Of a stretch of DNA of 64,000 nt, positions 52,526 through 61,642 are shown piece after piece. The notes beneath the pieces are model-generated. The model was not told where the DNA came from, ran no database searches, and saw only the letters and a program-made list of their open reading frames with translations. Source of the stretch: Flectonema sp. DT1601 (lineage: Eukaryota > Euglenozoa > Diplonemea > Diplonemida > Diplonemidae); the NCBI GenBank assembly GCA_964019425.1, contig OZ025780.1, positions 700,001 through 764,000 on the forward strand, given 5' to 3'. The stretch's first letter is position 1. Every line of letters starts with the position of its first letter. The position numbers and the translations under genes were made by a program.

Positions 52526-52833
52526 TTTAAACGGTTAATTTACTTGCGGACCAAATCTATTTCGTATCTGGTGGGTGTTTACACGCTCAACAAATCAACT
52601 AACCCAATATGGTGAGGTAGTCTTTATTAGTTATTATTACTTGTTTTAATCCCTTTTTTTTTTTTTTTGTTTTGTTAATTTTGTGAAGGGTATTTTTTTG
52701 GAAGCAAAAGAGATTTCTTTCGTTTTCTGTTTTCTTTGAGTTATTTTTGGTGCTGGTGAATTGATCAAAAACTCATAAAGTGTGATGGATAATATTATTT
52801 ACTGCTCCACGAAGTTATCAAACATAATAACAA
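52526..52833. other. Intergenic, no gene seen
   Basis: AT-rich spacer; T run near 52654-52668. Confidence 0.45.
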
Positions 52834-54366
52834 ATGGCGTACTTGTCACCTCGTCTTGCTGCTAGTTTGTCTTCGATGGTTGAGGATCCTTCTCATGTCG
52901 CGATGAGCCACACTTTTGCTGTTGGGGAAGCCATGGCCCGTGCCGGTTGTGTCGAAGCGTCTGCCAGGGCTGGTTCCTTATCATCAGCAGCAGCAGCTGC
53001 ATCTGTCAATGCCGGTCACGCCAGAGCGGGAATGATCGCCCAGTCAGGAAGAACAGCTCTCCAGGGAAGACTTGCTGCTGATGCTACTCTGATGGAAGGA
53101 ACAACTGCTGCAGCCCATCAGGCATCTGCAGTTGCTGCTACTGCTGCGGGAGCCGAAGTTTCGTTCAGAGGAATTGAGTTTCAGAGAGAACAGGCAAGCC
53201 TCGTAGCCGCTGAAGGAGTTCTCGGAGCAACAGCACTTAATAGGGACCTCGCTGGGAGGAGAGCAGCCGAACGCGATTTACACAGCTCGTCAGTGACAGC
53301 CGCTGCTGCGCAGCTGGGTGTTGTTAGAAACGAAAGATCTGCGGAAGCGAATTTCGCCGCTGTCAGAGCTACCGCTGCAGGAACAGATGCAGTTAACGCG
53401 AGGGCCAGTGAGAGGACAGCTGCCGCACTGGCACAGGAAGCAACTGTGGTCGCAGCGCAGTCGAGAGACAGGGCGGCTGGGGCTGAGGCACACGCAGTGT
53501 TCACAGAAGCCAGAAGGGCAGAAGCTGCCTCTGCGGCTGCGGCAGCTGCAGCAGCTGCTCGCGCAGCCGCCACTGCCGAACGGGCAGCGACTTCTGCGTT
53601 GGTTGCTGCTGGAAGGGAGGCTGATGCAGCTCGCGTTGCGGCGGCGCAGACAAGAGCAGAAGCCGCCTCAGTTGAGCAGCAAGCTAGAGCTCGTTCTCTT
53701 CACCATGGAGCTACTGCTGCTGATGCCGATGCTGCAGCGAGAAGAGCCGCAGCTGAGCAGGCTGGGGCAACAAACGCATCATCAAGGCTTGTCTTGGCTG
53801 ACAGAGATGCTCAACTGGCAGCAGCAGGAGCATCAGAGGCTGCTAGAGATGCGGCAGTCGCAAGAGCTGATTTGATTGCAAGAGGAGTTGATGAAGCGGC
53901 TGCAAGAGGACAGGTTGCTAACGCCCACGGATCTGTCACAAGAAGTGGGAGACTACTGGAGGGGGCTCATGCAAACCACGCACATGCTGCAGCGAGTGAG
54001 ATAGCCGCCCGTGGAGCTCACGGAGTAGCTGCAACACATGCTTCTATTGAGAGGGTAAGACACGCTCAAGAGCAAGGCGCGCTTGCCACTGCTGGTACGA
54101 GAGAAGTGGCTGCCACGAGTGTTGAGGTCGGAGCACATACATCGGCAAGGCTTGCTGGATTAGACGCAGCCATGGCCGGGGATGTCGCACGTGCTGCTTC
54201 GCTAACGAGAGCTGTTCACGATTCAACTCCGAGACACGCAATTTCAGTTATTGACCCATTGTCTCCCATGGCTGTCACATCTCCACTACACGGGATCGGA
54301 TCAAGTAGTCCAATCCTTGATGCTAAACTAGCTGCATTGGGATCACCATCAGTTCATTACTTCTAA
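52834..54366 (+). CDS. Alanine-rich helical protein, GC-rich gene
   Basis: A 510-residue protein, roughly one third Ala, with Arg, Glu, Gln, Ser and Val in helical periodicity from about 15 to 460 (for example AAAAAARAAATAERAATS near 238-258). It is predicted to be a very long alpha-helix or coiled coil without Leu zippers. The termini differ: the N-terminus has SPRLAASLSSM, the C-terminus DPLSPMAVTSPLHGIGSSSP and AKLAALGSPS. The gene is markedly more GC-rich than its neighbours, which follows partly from GCN codons. It may be a structural or cytoskeletal protein; I do not recognise it. Frequent Ala in the opposite frame explains shadow frames. A strong hairpin lies 50 bases past the stop. 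Confidence 0.75.
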   Translation: MAYLSPRLAASLSSMVEDPSHVAMSHTFAVGEAMARAGCVEASARAGSLSSAAAAASVNAGHARAGMIAQSGRTALQGRLAADATLMEGTTAAAHQASAVAATAAGAEVSFRGIEFQREQASLVAAEGVLGATALNRDLAGRRAAERDLHSSSVTAAAAQLGVVRNERSAEANFAAVRATAAGTDAVNARASERTAAALAQEATVVAAQSRDRAAGAEAHAVFTEARRAEAASAAAAAAAAARAAATAERAATSALVAAGREADAARVAAAQTRAEAASVEQQARARSLHHGATAADADAAARRAAAEQAGATNASSRLVLADRDAQLAAAGASEAARDAAVARADLIARGVDEAAARGQVANAHGSVTRSGRLLEGAHANHAHAAASEIAARGAHGVAATHASIERVRHAQEQGALATAGTREVAATSVEVGAHTSARLAGLDAAMAGDVARAASLTRAVHDSTPRHAISVIDPLSPMAVTSPLHGIGSSSPILDAKLAALGSPSVHYF

Positions 54367-54720
54367 GTAGTCTGGTCGTTGTGTTGTCTACAAAAATAAA
54401 AGAAAATAAGAAAAGAAAACTCAGCAGCCTGAGGCACTGCTGAGCTTGTACCCGAACCTCACTGTTGTATGTATACGATTCGTACGTAGTAGTGTACTAC
54501 TAGGATCTCCGCTATTCCTTCCTTTTGGTTGTTGTAGTTTTGTAAGCTGTTTTAAGGGTTCTTTAGTATTTCTTACTTAACAGATACCACAAGAAGTAAT
54601 GTGAAGTACTACAAGTTCTTAGCGTATTTAAATTATAATTCAAGTTGTGATTAATTTTTATGATTGTTATTTAAACTCAACAGAACTAAGAGTACCAAAA
54701 AAAAAAAAAAAAGAAATAAC
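54367..54720. other. Intergenic with strong hairpins
   Basis: Hairpin CTCAGCAG/CTGCTGAG at 54420-54444, then an inverted pair TAGTAG/CTACTA around 54488-54503. The rest is AT-rich. The A-tract at 54697-54712 precedes the next ATG. Confidence 0.55.
54420..54444 (+). other. Perfect 8-bp hairpin in probable 3'UTR
   Basis: CTCAGCAG and CTGCTGAG pair around CCTGAGGCA. It lies about 55 bases after the stop of the Ala-rich gene, in the right place for a 3'UTR control structure or a processing signal. Confidence 0.55.
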
Positions 54721-55794
54721 ATGAGTCTAATCGTAGATGAATGGGAGTACCTCGCCCAAGGAGGACGACACGTAGTATTTCGTTACCGAGGAGGAGGGAC
54801 GGTATGGAAGAATAAGGTTGTTAGGTTCTTGAAATGTACTGGCAGATCACAAGAAGAAGATATCCAAGAGGTGACAGGTACCATAGAATGGTTAAGAAAA
54901 GACATGGTTCCAATGGTAAAAGACGCTATTGACGTACCGAGGTATATAGCTGTATCCAGAGAAGTGACAATTGAGTTTTCTCGACTCTGTGGATGTAAAT
55001 TAGCCGCGGCAGCTGATTACATGCCTGACTATACCGCTTGTGATATATTAGTGGAAATTAAACCAAAAAAAGGAGTTTTATTTACATCGAATTCTTGGGA
55101 TGATCGAGGTAACTACCTTCCTTCAGGAGATCCACTTAGAAAATTATGCTGCAAACACTGTATGCAGCAATCACTAAAACTTGGTAAGGGAAAGATCAAT
55201 ACGATTTCATCGTTCTGTCCAATGCAGCTTTTTCATGGAGGAATAGAGAATGCTTTTCAAGGAATGTTTGCGGTTCCTCAAAATAGTTTGCTGCTCCGTA
55301 AGAATGGAGTTTTGGTCGATCCAACAACCATCGGGATAGTTGAGCGACACGATATCACATCACAAGCACAAGAAGCTCTTGAACAGTCAGGCATACTAAA
55401 CACTTTATCAGAGATACAGAGAATCATCCCTCTCGATATTGAAACAATCCATCAAGCTAGAAACAGAGGTAGTTTAGAAATAACCTATTCAACATCTGAA
55501 AGGACTACATGTCTCGCTTCTTCCATGAGATTAGGATCATTAAAACCACCCGTTTATGAGGATGAAGACATATCGATGCCTATTAATACTACAACACTCC
55601 CGATGTCTCAGGTACTTGAGAGGTATTTCATAAGTAGATCAGCTCAAGACACTTCGATTATGATTCAGCTACATAGAGGATGTAATTCATCTGTTAAGAT
55701 TGTCGATTTGGACAAAAAACCTCCTCGAAAATACGATCTCTGGGTCGGACAAGATAAAAACTTAGTATCTGTCTTCAGGGCATCACTGCCATAG
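54721..55794 (+). CDS. IPK1: Inositol-pentakisphosphate 2-kinase
   Basis: A 357-residue Ins_P5_2-kin family protein. Visible motifs are EYLAQGGRHVVFRYRG (nucleotide loop, about 8-23), ILVEIKPKKGVLFTS (about 108-122), the zinc-site CCKHCMQQSLKLGKG (about 142-156) and ISSFCPMQLFHGG (about 161-173). It adds the 2-phosphate to InsP5 to give phytic acid (InsP6), needed for mRNA export and signalling. The start is the ATG after the A-tract; upstream in-frame Lys codons come from that tract. Length is a little short of plant IPK1 (about 450). Confidence 0.9.
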   Translation: MSLIVDEWEYLAQGGRHVVFRYRGGGTVWKNKVVRFLKCTGRSQEEDIQEVTGTIEWLRKDMVPMVKDAIDVPRYIAVSREVTIEFSRLCGCKLAAAADYMPDYTACDILVEIKPKKGVLFTSNSWDDRGNYLPSGDPLRKLCCKHCMQQSLKLGKGKINTISSFCPMQLFHGGIENAFQGMFAVPQNSLLLRKNGVLVDPTTIGIVERHDITSQAQEALEQSGILNTLSEIQRIIPLDIETIHQARNRGSLEITYSTSERTTCLASSMRLGSLKPPVYEDEDISMPINTTTLPMSQVLERYFISRSAQDTSIMIQLHRGCNSSVKIVDLDKKPPRKYDLWVGQDKNLVSVFRASLP

Positions 55795-56137
55795 TATTTG
55801 TTTTTTTCCCAATTGTAAGTTTTTCAATTGTGGCGTTTTTTTTTTTTTTTTGCAACTTTGCTCTCACCCAAAATTCTATTCTAATATAACCACGTGCGAT
55901 TTTTATTGTGTTGGCTGGTTTTATGTGTGGTAGGGACGGAGACAAGGGCGCTGAGAAATTTGAATAAAACAATTTTTCTTTTAAAATCGGAGGCAAGTAT
56001 CTCTGACAGTCATCCTTATTGTGATAATTTGATTTGAGTGGTTGTTGTCCTCAACTTTTTTGGTTGGAGGAGAGTATCACGTTAAAAAACAGATTCTTAA
56101 AAAAGATCGTATTCGGGGTGAGGAGCAAACGAAATCC

Positions 56138-56174
<37 letters not shown>

Positions 56175-56755
56175 GTTTTGTTTTTTTCGATCAGCGAATC
56201 AACAAATCATTGTAGGGAGGAAACGATCTGTTTGTTGAAGAAAACAGAAAAAAAAAAAAAAATTATTATTATTATTCATTGTTAGTAAGTCAATATGGTT
56301 TTGTTATGTTATTTTATTCTATTGCTGCTGTCACTTTTCAATTATTCTGAAACTTTTTTTTTCAGAAATGAGATTAGATATTCCTAAAATCACTTTTTTT
56401 TTTTTTTTTTTTTTTTTTTTCCAATTTCATTGTTTAGTCTCTATGATGCTATCTGTGGCTACTGTGAAGTAGTTAGTGCGTATGTGTTTTTTTTTGAGTG
56501 GGGGAGTGTGATGAAAATCTTAAAATAAAAAACGTTAGTAGTTAATTCCTTGCCTTTTTTTAATTCACTTTAAGCACAAAAACTGTCGAAATTTTAAAAA
56601 AAAAAAATAAAAAAAAAAGTTTAAACTAGCCTTTTGTTATTGTTGCTGCATAAGACTTTGCTTGCCTCTTTTTTTCTTTTTTTTTTTTTTTTTTTTTTGG
56701 TTTTTTGGTTTTTTCAAAAAAAAAACTTTCCCAAATTGCCAACTCCCAGCAACAA

Positions 56756-56846
56756 CCATTCAGATTAGCCTTGTACTTCGTTGAACGCAGACAAGAAACC
56801 TGTCGCACGCATGACCATAAAAAATATCGAATTTCAATCTGAATAT
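56756..56846 (+). repeat. ATTCAGATT element, copy F (both ends, no A tail)
   Basis: CCATTCAGATTAGCCTTG, TTCGTTGAACGCAGAC, CCTGTCGCA, TGACCATAAAAAATATCG and TTTCAATCTGAATAT. The CCGACTACGTCGG palindrome and A-tail are not present. Confidence 0.75.
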
Positions 56847-56990
56847 GTACAAATAATTTCTTACAAGAACCACGTTAAGTAGGATTGTGGTACGTAGTTA
56901 TGTTAGAAGTTTTCCCCTTTTTTTTATTTTTGTTGACATGTTACTGTTGGTGATTTCTGTTTGCAAACACAAACATTTTTCATCAAGCTA

Positions 56991-57272
56991 TCTGTGTTAC
57001 GTATCTTTTCTGTGATCTGATTAGGTATTAGTTTCAATTCACCTATTCATCGTTCATTGATATTTATATAGGGGGGGACTAGGACAGGCCTGACACCGCA
57101 GTGTCTCCCTTGCTTTCTTCGCTGAAGAGGGGAATGGTCCCAAGAAAGATTTTTTTTTAATTTTAACCACTGAAACCCAACTCAGCCAATTATTTGTTTG
57201 TTGTCCTTACGATTTATTTAGTACCTGATTGTTAATAATGTCATCTGTGTTACGTATCTTTTCTGTGTTATC
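56991..57272 (+). repeat. Local direct repeat
   Basis: CTGTGTTACGTATCTTTTCT followed by GTG and a TCTGATTA block occurs at about 56991 and again at 57244, 253 bases apart, with TTTCAATTCAC/TTTCAATACAC following in both. Confidence 0.55.
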
Positions 57273-57908
57273 TCTGATTAAGTGAATTTCAATACACTTA
57301 AGCTTCTACGTTCTGCGTGCAATTAGATTTTTTTTTTAAATTTTATTTTTTTTGCATTGACAAGTATTAGAACGACAGTAAACCTCTTTAAGCTTTATCT
57401 GAGATTAGGTTCATCCCTACCGCAGTATTGGAGACTCGAAGAGCTACCAGGTTCTGTTGTTTTCGACTGACTAGCAGCAGAACAATTGTGTTTTTTATGA
57501 CTTTTTTTTTTTTTTTTTTTTTTTTTTACTATATTTTTGATTTCAGTGCACTAATGATTTTCGGTTTTGGTGCACGAACAACAAAAACATCAAACTGGTG
57601 TTAAATTACTATTTTTCTGTTTTTTTTGTTTAAAAAAAAAACAGGAATTCTTGTTTTTCTTGTTAATTTGCTGGGAAAGGAGGAAAAGTGAAAAAAAAAA
57701 AAATTAAGAAATAATATCCGTATTGCGTGCATCTCTTTGTAATATTGTTTATCAGAAAAAAAAAAAAATATATCAGAAAACAAACAAACAAACAAACAAA
57801 AAAGGAAAAAAAAGAAATCGATTTGTTTATTTTATTTATTTAGCAGATTTACTGCCAAGGCCACAGATGTGTAGTTCTTCGATATTTCTTTTTTTTATAT
57901 ATTTTTTT

Positions 57909-58077
57909 TATATTACAGCTATCGGATTAAATCTCCTCAACAAAATGTTAAAAAATGAAAGCTTAATCTTCTGTAAAGTTTATTTACATTTGTCCCCCCC
58001 TCACCAGAATGTTAATTTTGTATGAGTCAGTAGTTTAGTATTGTTTTAATGAAGAAGAAGCGTAAGTGTAAAGGACG
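57909..58077 (+). repeat. Tandem duplication of channel-gene 5' flank, copy 1
   Basis: About 170 bases, from TATTACAGCTATCGG to AAAGGACG, nearly identical to 58241-58413. It includes a copy of the start region (ATG at 58049, MKKKRKCKGR) that then runs into different sequence and stops after about 22 codons. Copy 1 therefore holds a decapitated first exon. Confidence 0.75.
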
Positions 58078-58240
58078 CGACTGCGAAAAAGCAAAAACGT
58101 TTTGTGTGTGTTCGTAAAGGGTTTTTCTGATTTCCGACTAGCAGCGCCAAGCCCTACGCAAGTGATTCTTTAACTCCATTATACTTCACCCCTCAGGAAT
58201 TACCAAACAAGATCAAAGGCTCAATCATATTTCTTTTTTT

Positions 58241-58413
58241 ATATTACAGCTATCGTATTAAATCTCCTCAACAAAATGTTAAAAAATGAAAGCTTAATCT
58301 TCTGTAAAGTTTATTTACATTTGTCCCCCCCCTCACCAGAATGTTAATTAATTTTGTATGAGTCAGTAGGTTAGTATTCTTTTAATGAAGAAGAAGCGTA
58401 AGTGTAAAGGACG
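58241..58413 (+). repeat. Tandem duplication of channel-gene 5' flank, copy 2
   Basis: The copy joined to the intact channel gene. It differs from copy 1 by an extra C in a C run and a 4-base TAAT insertion. CGTAAGTGT inside the coding start also resembles a splice donor in both copies. Confidence 0.75.
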
Positions 58414-60488
58414 AGGAGATCCAATCCTTCGGAAGCTGCTGCGAATCGCAGCTGCAGGAGCATTGAAGTTGACTACCATAGAAAAGACACTTGAAACGAT
58501 GAATAATAAAAATATGAAAGAAGGAACTAACAGTCCCAAAACACGCTCGGAAAGTGCTTTTAATTTTTATAATATGGGAGTTCAGGAAAAGCCACAAAAA
58601 CCTCATTTGAATCTTAATTGTTCGACGACGACAGCTACGACTGCTAGGAATTCATTTTCTTCAGTTGTAACACCCGCTTCCCGCGTTCCTAAGGGACAGC
58701 GAACATTTGAAAAATCGTTAGATATCCAAGACAGAGCCATGTTATTCAATGATGAGATAGATGCGAGTACTGTCCGACGACCCACAATTCAAAACGACGC
58801 AGATGACATCCTTTGGGCTGTTGACACCCACGGAGATTCACCCACTACCATATTCCTTCCTGATACCACCTTTCGATGGGTACACGATTGCTTTGTAGTT
58901 CTATTCACGTCACTTGACTTAACAATCGCTGGGTATATCCCAGCATTAGACCAGTGGAATATGTTTCCTACAGCGGTAGTGATTTCTATTTTATCGTTGT
59001 CATCAGCCCTTCATGCTTTCACAGTGTATCTGAACTTCAGAACTGCTTACCTTTCTGGTTGGGAACTTGTCGGTGATGATTCTGATGAAATTCCAATTAT
59101 TCAGAGAGCGTATTTACATGGTTGGTTTAAGGTTGACTGCCTCACTCTGCTCCCTCTCGATTTATTGTTGCTTCCTCTTAGTGTGAAGATACATCGAATC
59201 CTGTGGTATGTCAGTTTGTCTAACTTTATGGCTTTTTTTTTAAAAAAAACAAGAAGGAAAAAAAAAAAACAGCGTCATGCGTGTTATCAGGGTATCTAAA
59301 ATCCATCGACTGTTCAGAGTATCTGATCCCCTCAGAGATAGACCTCCGTGGGCATTTATGGTTTTCTTTTTATTCGCGTGGATGATGGCAGTTCATTTTT
59401 TATCGTGTGCTTGGATTTTTCTTCGCAACGAAGGAGATTCTGACAAAACAACTTTCGGAATATACGTCAAAGCCCTTTACTTTATAATAACCACAATGAC
59501 AACTGTTGGGTATGGTGATGTAATACCTCAGGGAACTGAAGAAATGGTTTTCGTTTCTTTTGTAATGGTCGCTGGTGCTGGTTCTTACGGAACAGCACTG
59601 GGCGCTCTTAGTCGGATGTTGACTTCGACTGACGCTCTTACAATCGAGGCATCTGAGAAACGGAAATGTCTTTCTGCTTTTATGAACAAGTACCACATTC
59701 CTCACTCGTTACAACGTGAAGCACATGCACTGTACCCAGCTGTTATTGAGAGAGCAGTTTATGATCCTGAGAAAGTTACGTTAGGATTACCTCCGTGGTT
59801 TACATGTAGAGTTGTTAGCGTGTTAAAACTTCACCTACTTAAGAAAATATCATTCTTGAGTAACCTTTCACCAGATGTACTACTGGCGGTATCTCGTAGA
59901 CTCGACGTTAGAACTGTTGATGCTGGTATTAAGGTTGTTGAATATGATGAAGAAGGTACTGACATGTTTCTAATAAGTCGTGGGGTTTGTAATGTATTCA
60001 TTCCTATTATCATACCAGATGATCCTGGTGTACCAGAGATGAAATGGATCGCTAAACTACGAGAAGGACAAGTCTTTGGAGAGCTTGCCCTACTCGAGAA
60101 ATGTCGACGAACTGCCGGAGTCAGAACTGCTACTGCTTGTGAGCTCTACGTGTTGGCTCAGGAAGCTTTCACTGAACTTACTGTTGAGTATCCTGCGTTG
60201 AAAGACGCATTAGAAGAAGAGAGAGATCGAAGGTTAAAAACCATGAACATCGCACTAAAATCTCTTCCTAATGTCGATGCTGATAATGGAAGTATGCCAT
60301 CACCCACAACACCTTGTCTTAATATCAACGTATTGGACTTACCTGGTGATACTCTGCAATCCACAGCTGTATTACGTCGAGTTAAGTCGTCGTTCTCAAA
60401 TATTAGAACTGATGAGAACCATCGGCTATCTGGAATAGGGTTTCCATCTTACTCTCCAGATGCTAGAGATAATAATCTTAATGTGTAA
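58385..60488 (+). CDS. Cyclic-nucleotide-binding voltage-gated K+ channel, one intron
   Basis: Exons 58385-59205 and 59273-60488 encode 678 residues. The 67-nt intron (phase 2, GTATGT...AAACAG) lies within S4; splicing gives RILCVMRVIRVSKIHRLFRV with regularly spaced Arg. S1-S3 run from about 160 to 270. S5 is FMVFFLFAWMMAVHFLSCAW; the pore TTMTTVGYGDVIP has the K+ selectivity filter; S6 is FVSFVMVAGAGSYGTALGAL. The C-linker leads to a cyclic-nucleotide-binding domain (about 490-600) with FGELALLEKCRRTAGVRT. The family (EAG/KAT/CNG-like) conducts K+ under voltage and cyclic nucleotide control. The start matches the duplicated MKKKRKCKGR region. Contrast with the pore-altered relative at 17003. 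Confidence 0.92.
59206..59272 (+). other. Spliceosomal intron, phase 2
   Basis: GTATGT...AAACAG, 67 nt, very A-rich before the acceptor. Splicing restores the S4 helix. Confidence 0.9.
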
Positions 60489-60715
60489 CCTCTCTTGAAG
60501 GTATTTAATGTTGAGGATCAGCTGCAGTGTTTCATTGATACGACTTGGATATATTTATATTATTGTAAATATGGTTCACTCGGTTGGTTTATTTTAGAAT
60601 CGTGAGCTTCGCTGTCGCTGACCAGTTTGGAATTACTTTTTTTTTTATTTATAGTTTTTTTTCTTTCAGTGTGTAAAGACTGAGAATAAAATACCAATAT
60701 AACTCCGTCACTTTA

Positions 60716-60805
60716 GCTACCTTTTGTGATTAAAGTAACTTCTGCCGTTTACCCCACCTGATCTCGCAGCGTTGACATTCAGGGCACTGGGCAGAAGTCA
60801 CATGA
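60716..60805 (-). pseudogene. LSU (28S-type) rRNA-like relic
   Basis: Read on the minus strand it contains ATGTGACTTCTGCCCAGTGC, then CCTGAATGTCAACGC. This is close to the universal eukaryotic 28S segment (TTCTGCCCAGTGCTCTGAATGTCAA), with only a few differences over about 32 bases. Downstream come GGGTAAACGGC, a diverged TAACT region and AAGGTAGC, in the correct 28S order but with altered spacing. The surrounding stretch is not rRNA-like enough for a working gene, so this is a relic fragment. Confidence 0.6.
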
Positions 60806-60943
60806 ATCTCAGCAAATTTTGCCAGCCCGTTTAGTTCCGACACAGCTGTTGTTTGGTATTTTAAGTTTCTCTTTTTTCCCCCTTCTTTTCTTTTTTTTCT
60901 TTATAATCTCCACCACATTCTCAAGGGTTTAATTAAATGTTGG

Positions 60944-60983
60944 ACATGTGTCAGCAGTGGAGTTACCACTGTTATCCTAGGGA
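60944..60983 (-). pseudogene. SSU (18S-type) rRNA-like relic
   Basis: On the minus strand GGATAACAGTGGTAACTCC, then GCTGACACATG, resembles the 18S 5' domain (GGATAACYGTGGTAATTCTAGAGCTAATACATG), about 24 of 32 positions alike. It is 140 bases from the LSU-like relic, whereas in an rDNA unit they would be kilobases apart. Weaker than the LSU match. Confidence 0.4.
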
Positions 60984-61216
60984 AATAGTTTTCTTTTCCG
61001 GTTGATCACAGCCGCTTTTCCCTCCGGCTTTTTCCCGCTTTTCGGTCTGACGCAGTTATGACCAGCCCGAAACCAACCATTATTTGTTTGTTGTCCTACG
61101 AATTTTTGCATTTGATTGGTTTTTTATTACACATCTTCCGTTACGAAATTGTATTTGCGAACATTTTTATACTTGGGAATCTTTTTTTTTTAAAAAAAAA
61201 GGGGGAAAAAAAAAAA

Positions 61217-61330
61217 CCATTCAGAATAGCCTTATATTTTCGTTGAATGTGGACAGAATCCAGTCGTACTATGAGACTATAAGAAATAACGGCTTTCAAT
61301 CTGAATAGTTTCCTTCTCCGACTACGTCGG
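61217..61330 (+). repeat. ATTCAGATT element, copy G (complete)
   Basis: CCATTCAGAATAGCC, TTCGTTGAATGTGGACAGAA, CCAGTCGTA, GACTATAAGAAATAACGG, TTTCAATCTGAATAGTTTCC and CCGACTACGTCGG, then an A-rich end. Preceded by an A-tract. Confidence 0.75.
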
Positions 61331-61578
61331 CAACAAAAAGAAATGATAGCTTCTAGGATATGCTTTACAGCAATCCTTTTATTACAATAAATAAGGTCGT
61401 GTACTGCTTCAGATCCTTTACAGGTCACGAACGGAAACACGAAACTTGGATATAATATTTTGGAATGTCGGATTTCGTCTTTCTGTAATATTATTTTTAA
61501 TTTGTCAGGATTTGTGTTGCTATGTTTAGTTGTTTTTTTTTTTTTTTTTTTTTTTTGTTGAAAACTATTTTTCTAACA

Positions 61579-61605
61579 CTTTCTCTCTCTCTCTCTCTCT
61601 CTCAG
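61579..61605 (+). promoter_or_regulatory. (CT)n polypyrimidine tract and AG acceptor
   Basis: About 12 CT units ending CTCAG, 36 bases before the GST start. The best-formed leader acceptor in the window. Confidence 0.6.
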
Positions 61606-61642
61606 ATATTTTTGTATTACTTACTAAAAAAACCTCAAAAAG

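Larger units (their letters stand above)
55795..57908. other. 2.1 kb intergenic with repeats, no gene seen
   Basis: Long T runs (56140-56170, 56394-56420 and 57504-57528). Repeat copy F is at 56756-56846. A local duplication TCTGTGTTACGTATCTTTTC occurs at 56991 and 57244. The string TATTTGTTTGTTGTCCT occurs at 57191 and again at 61081. A small hairpin GACAC/GTGTC lies near 57092. Confidence 0.55.
60489..61642. other. Intergenic with rRNA-like relics and repeat copy G
   Basis: Minus-strand LSU-like and SSU-like segments at 60716-60805 and 60944-60983. Complete repeat G is at 61217-61330. A (CT)n acceptor tract ends at 61605. No protein gene. Confidence 0.6.
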
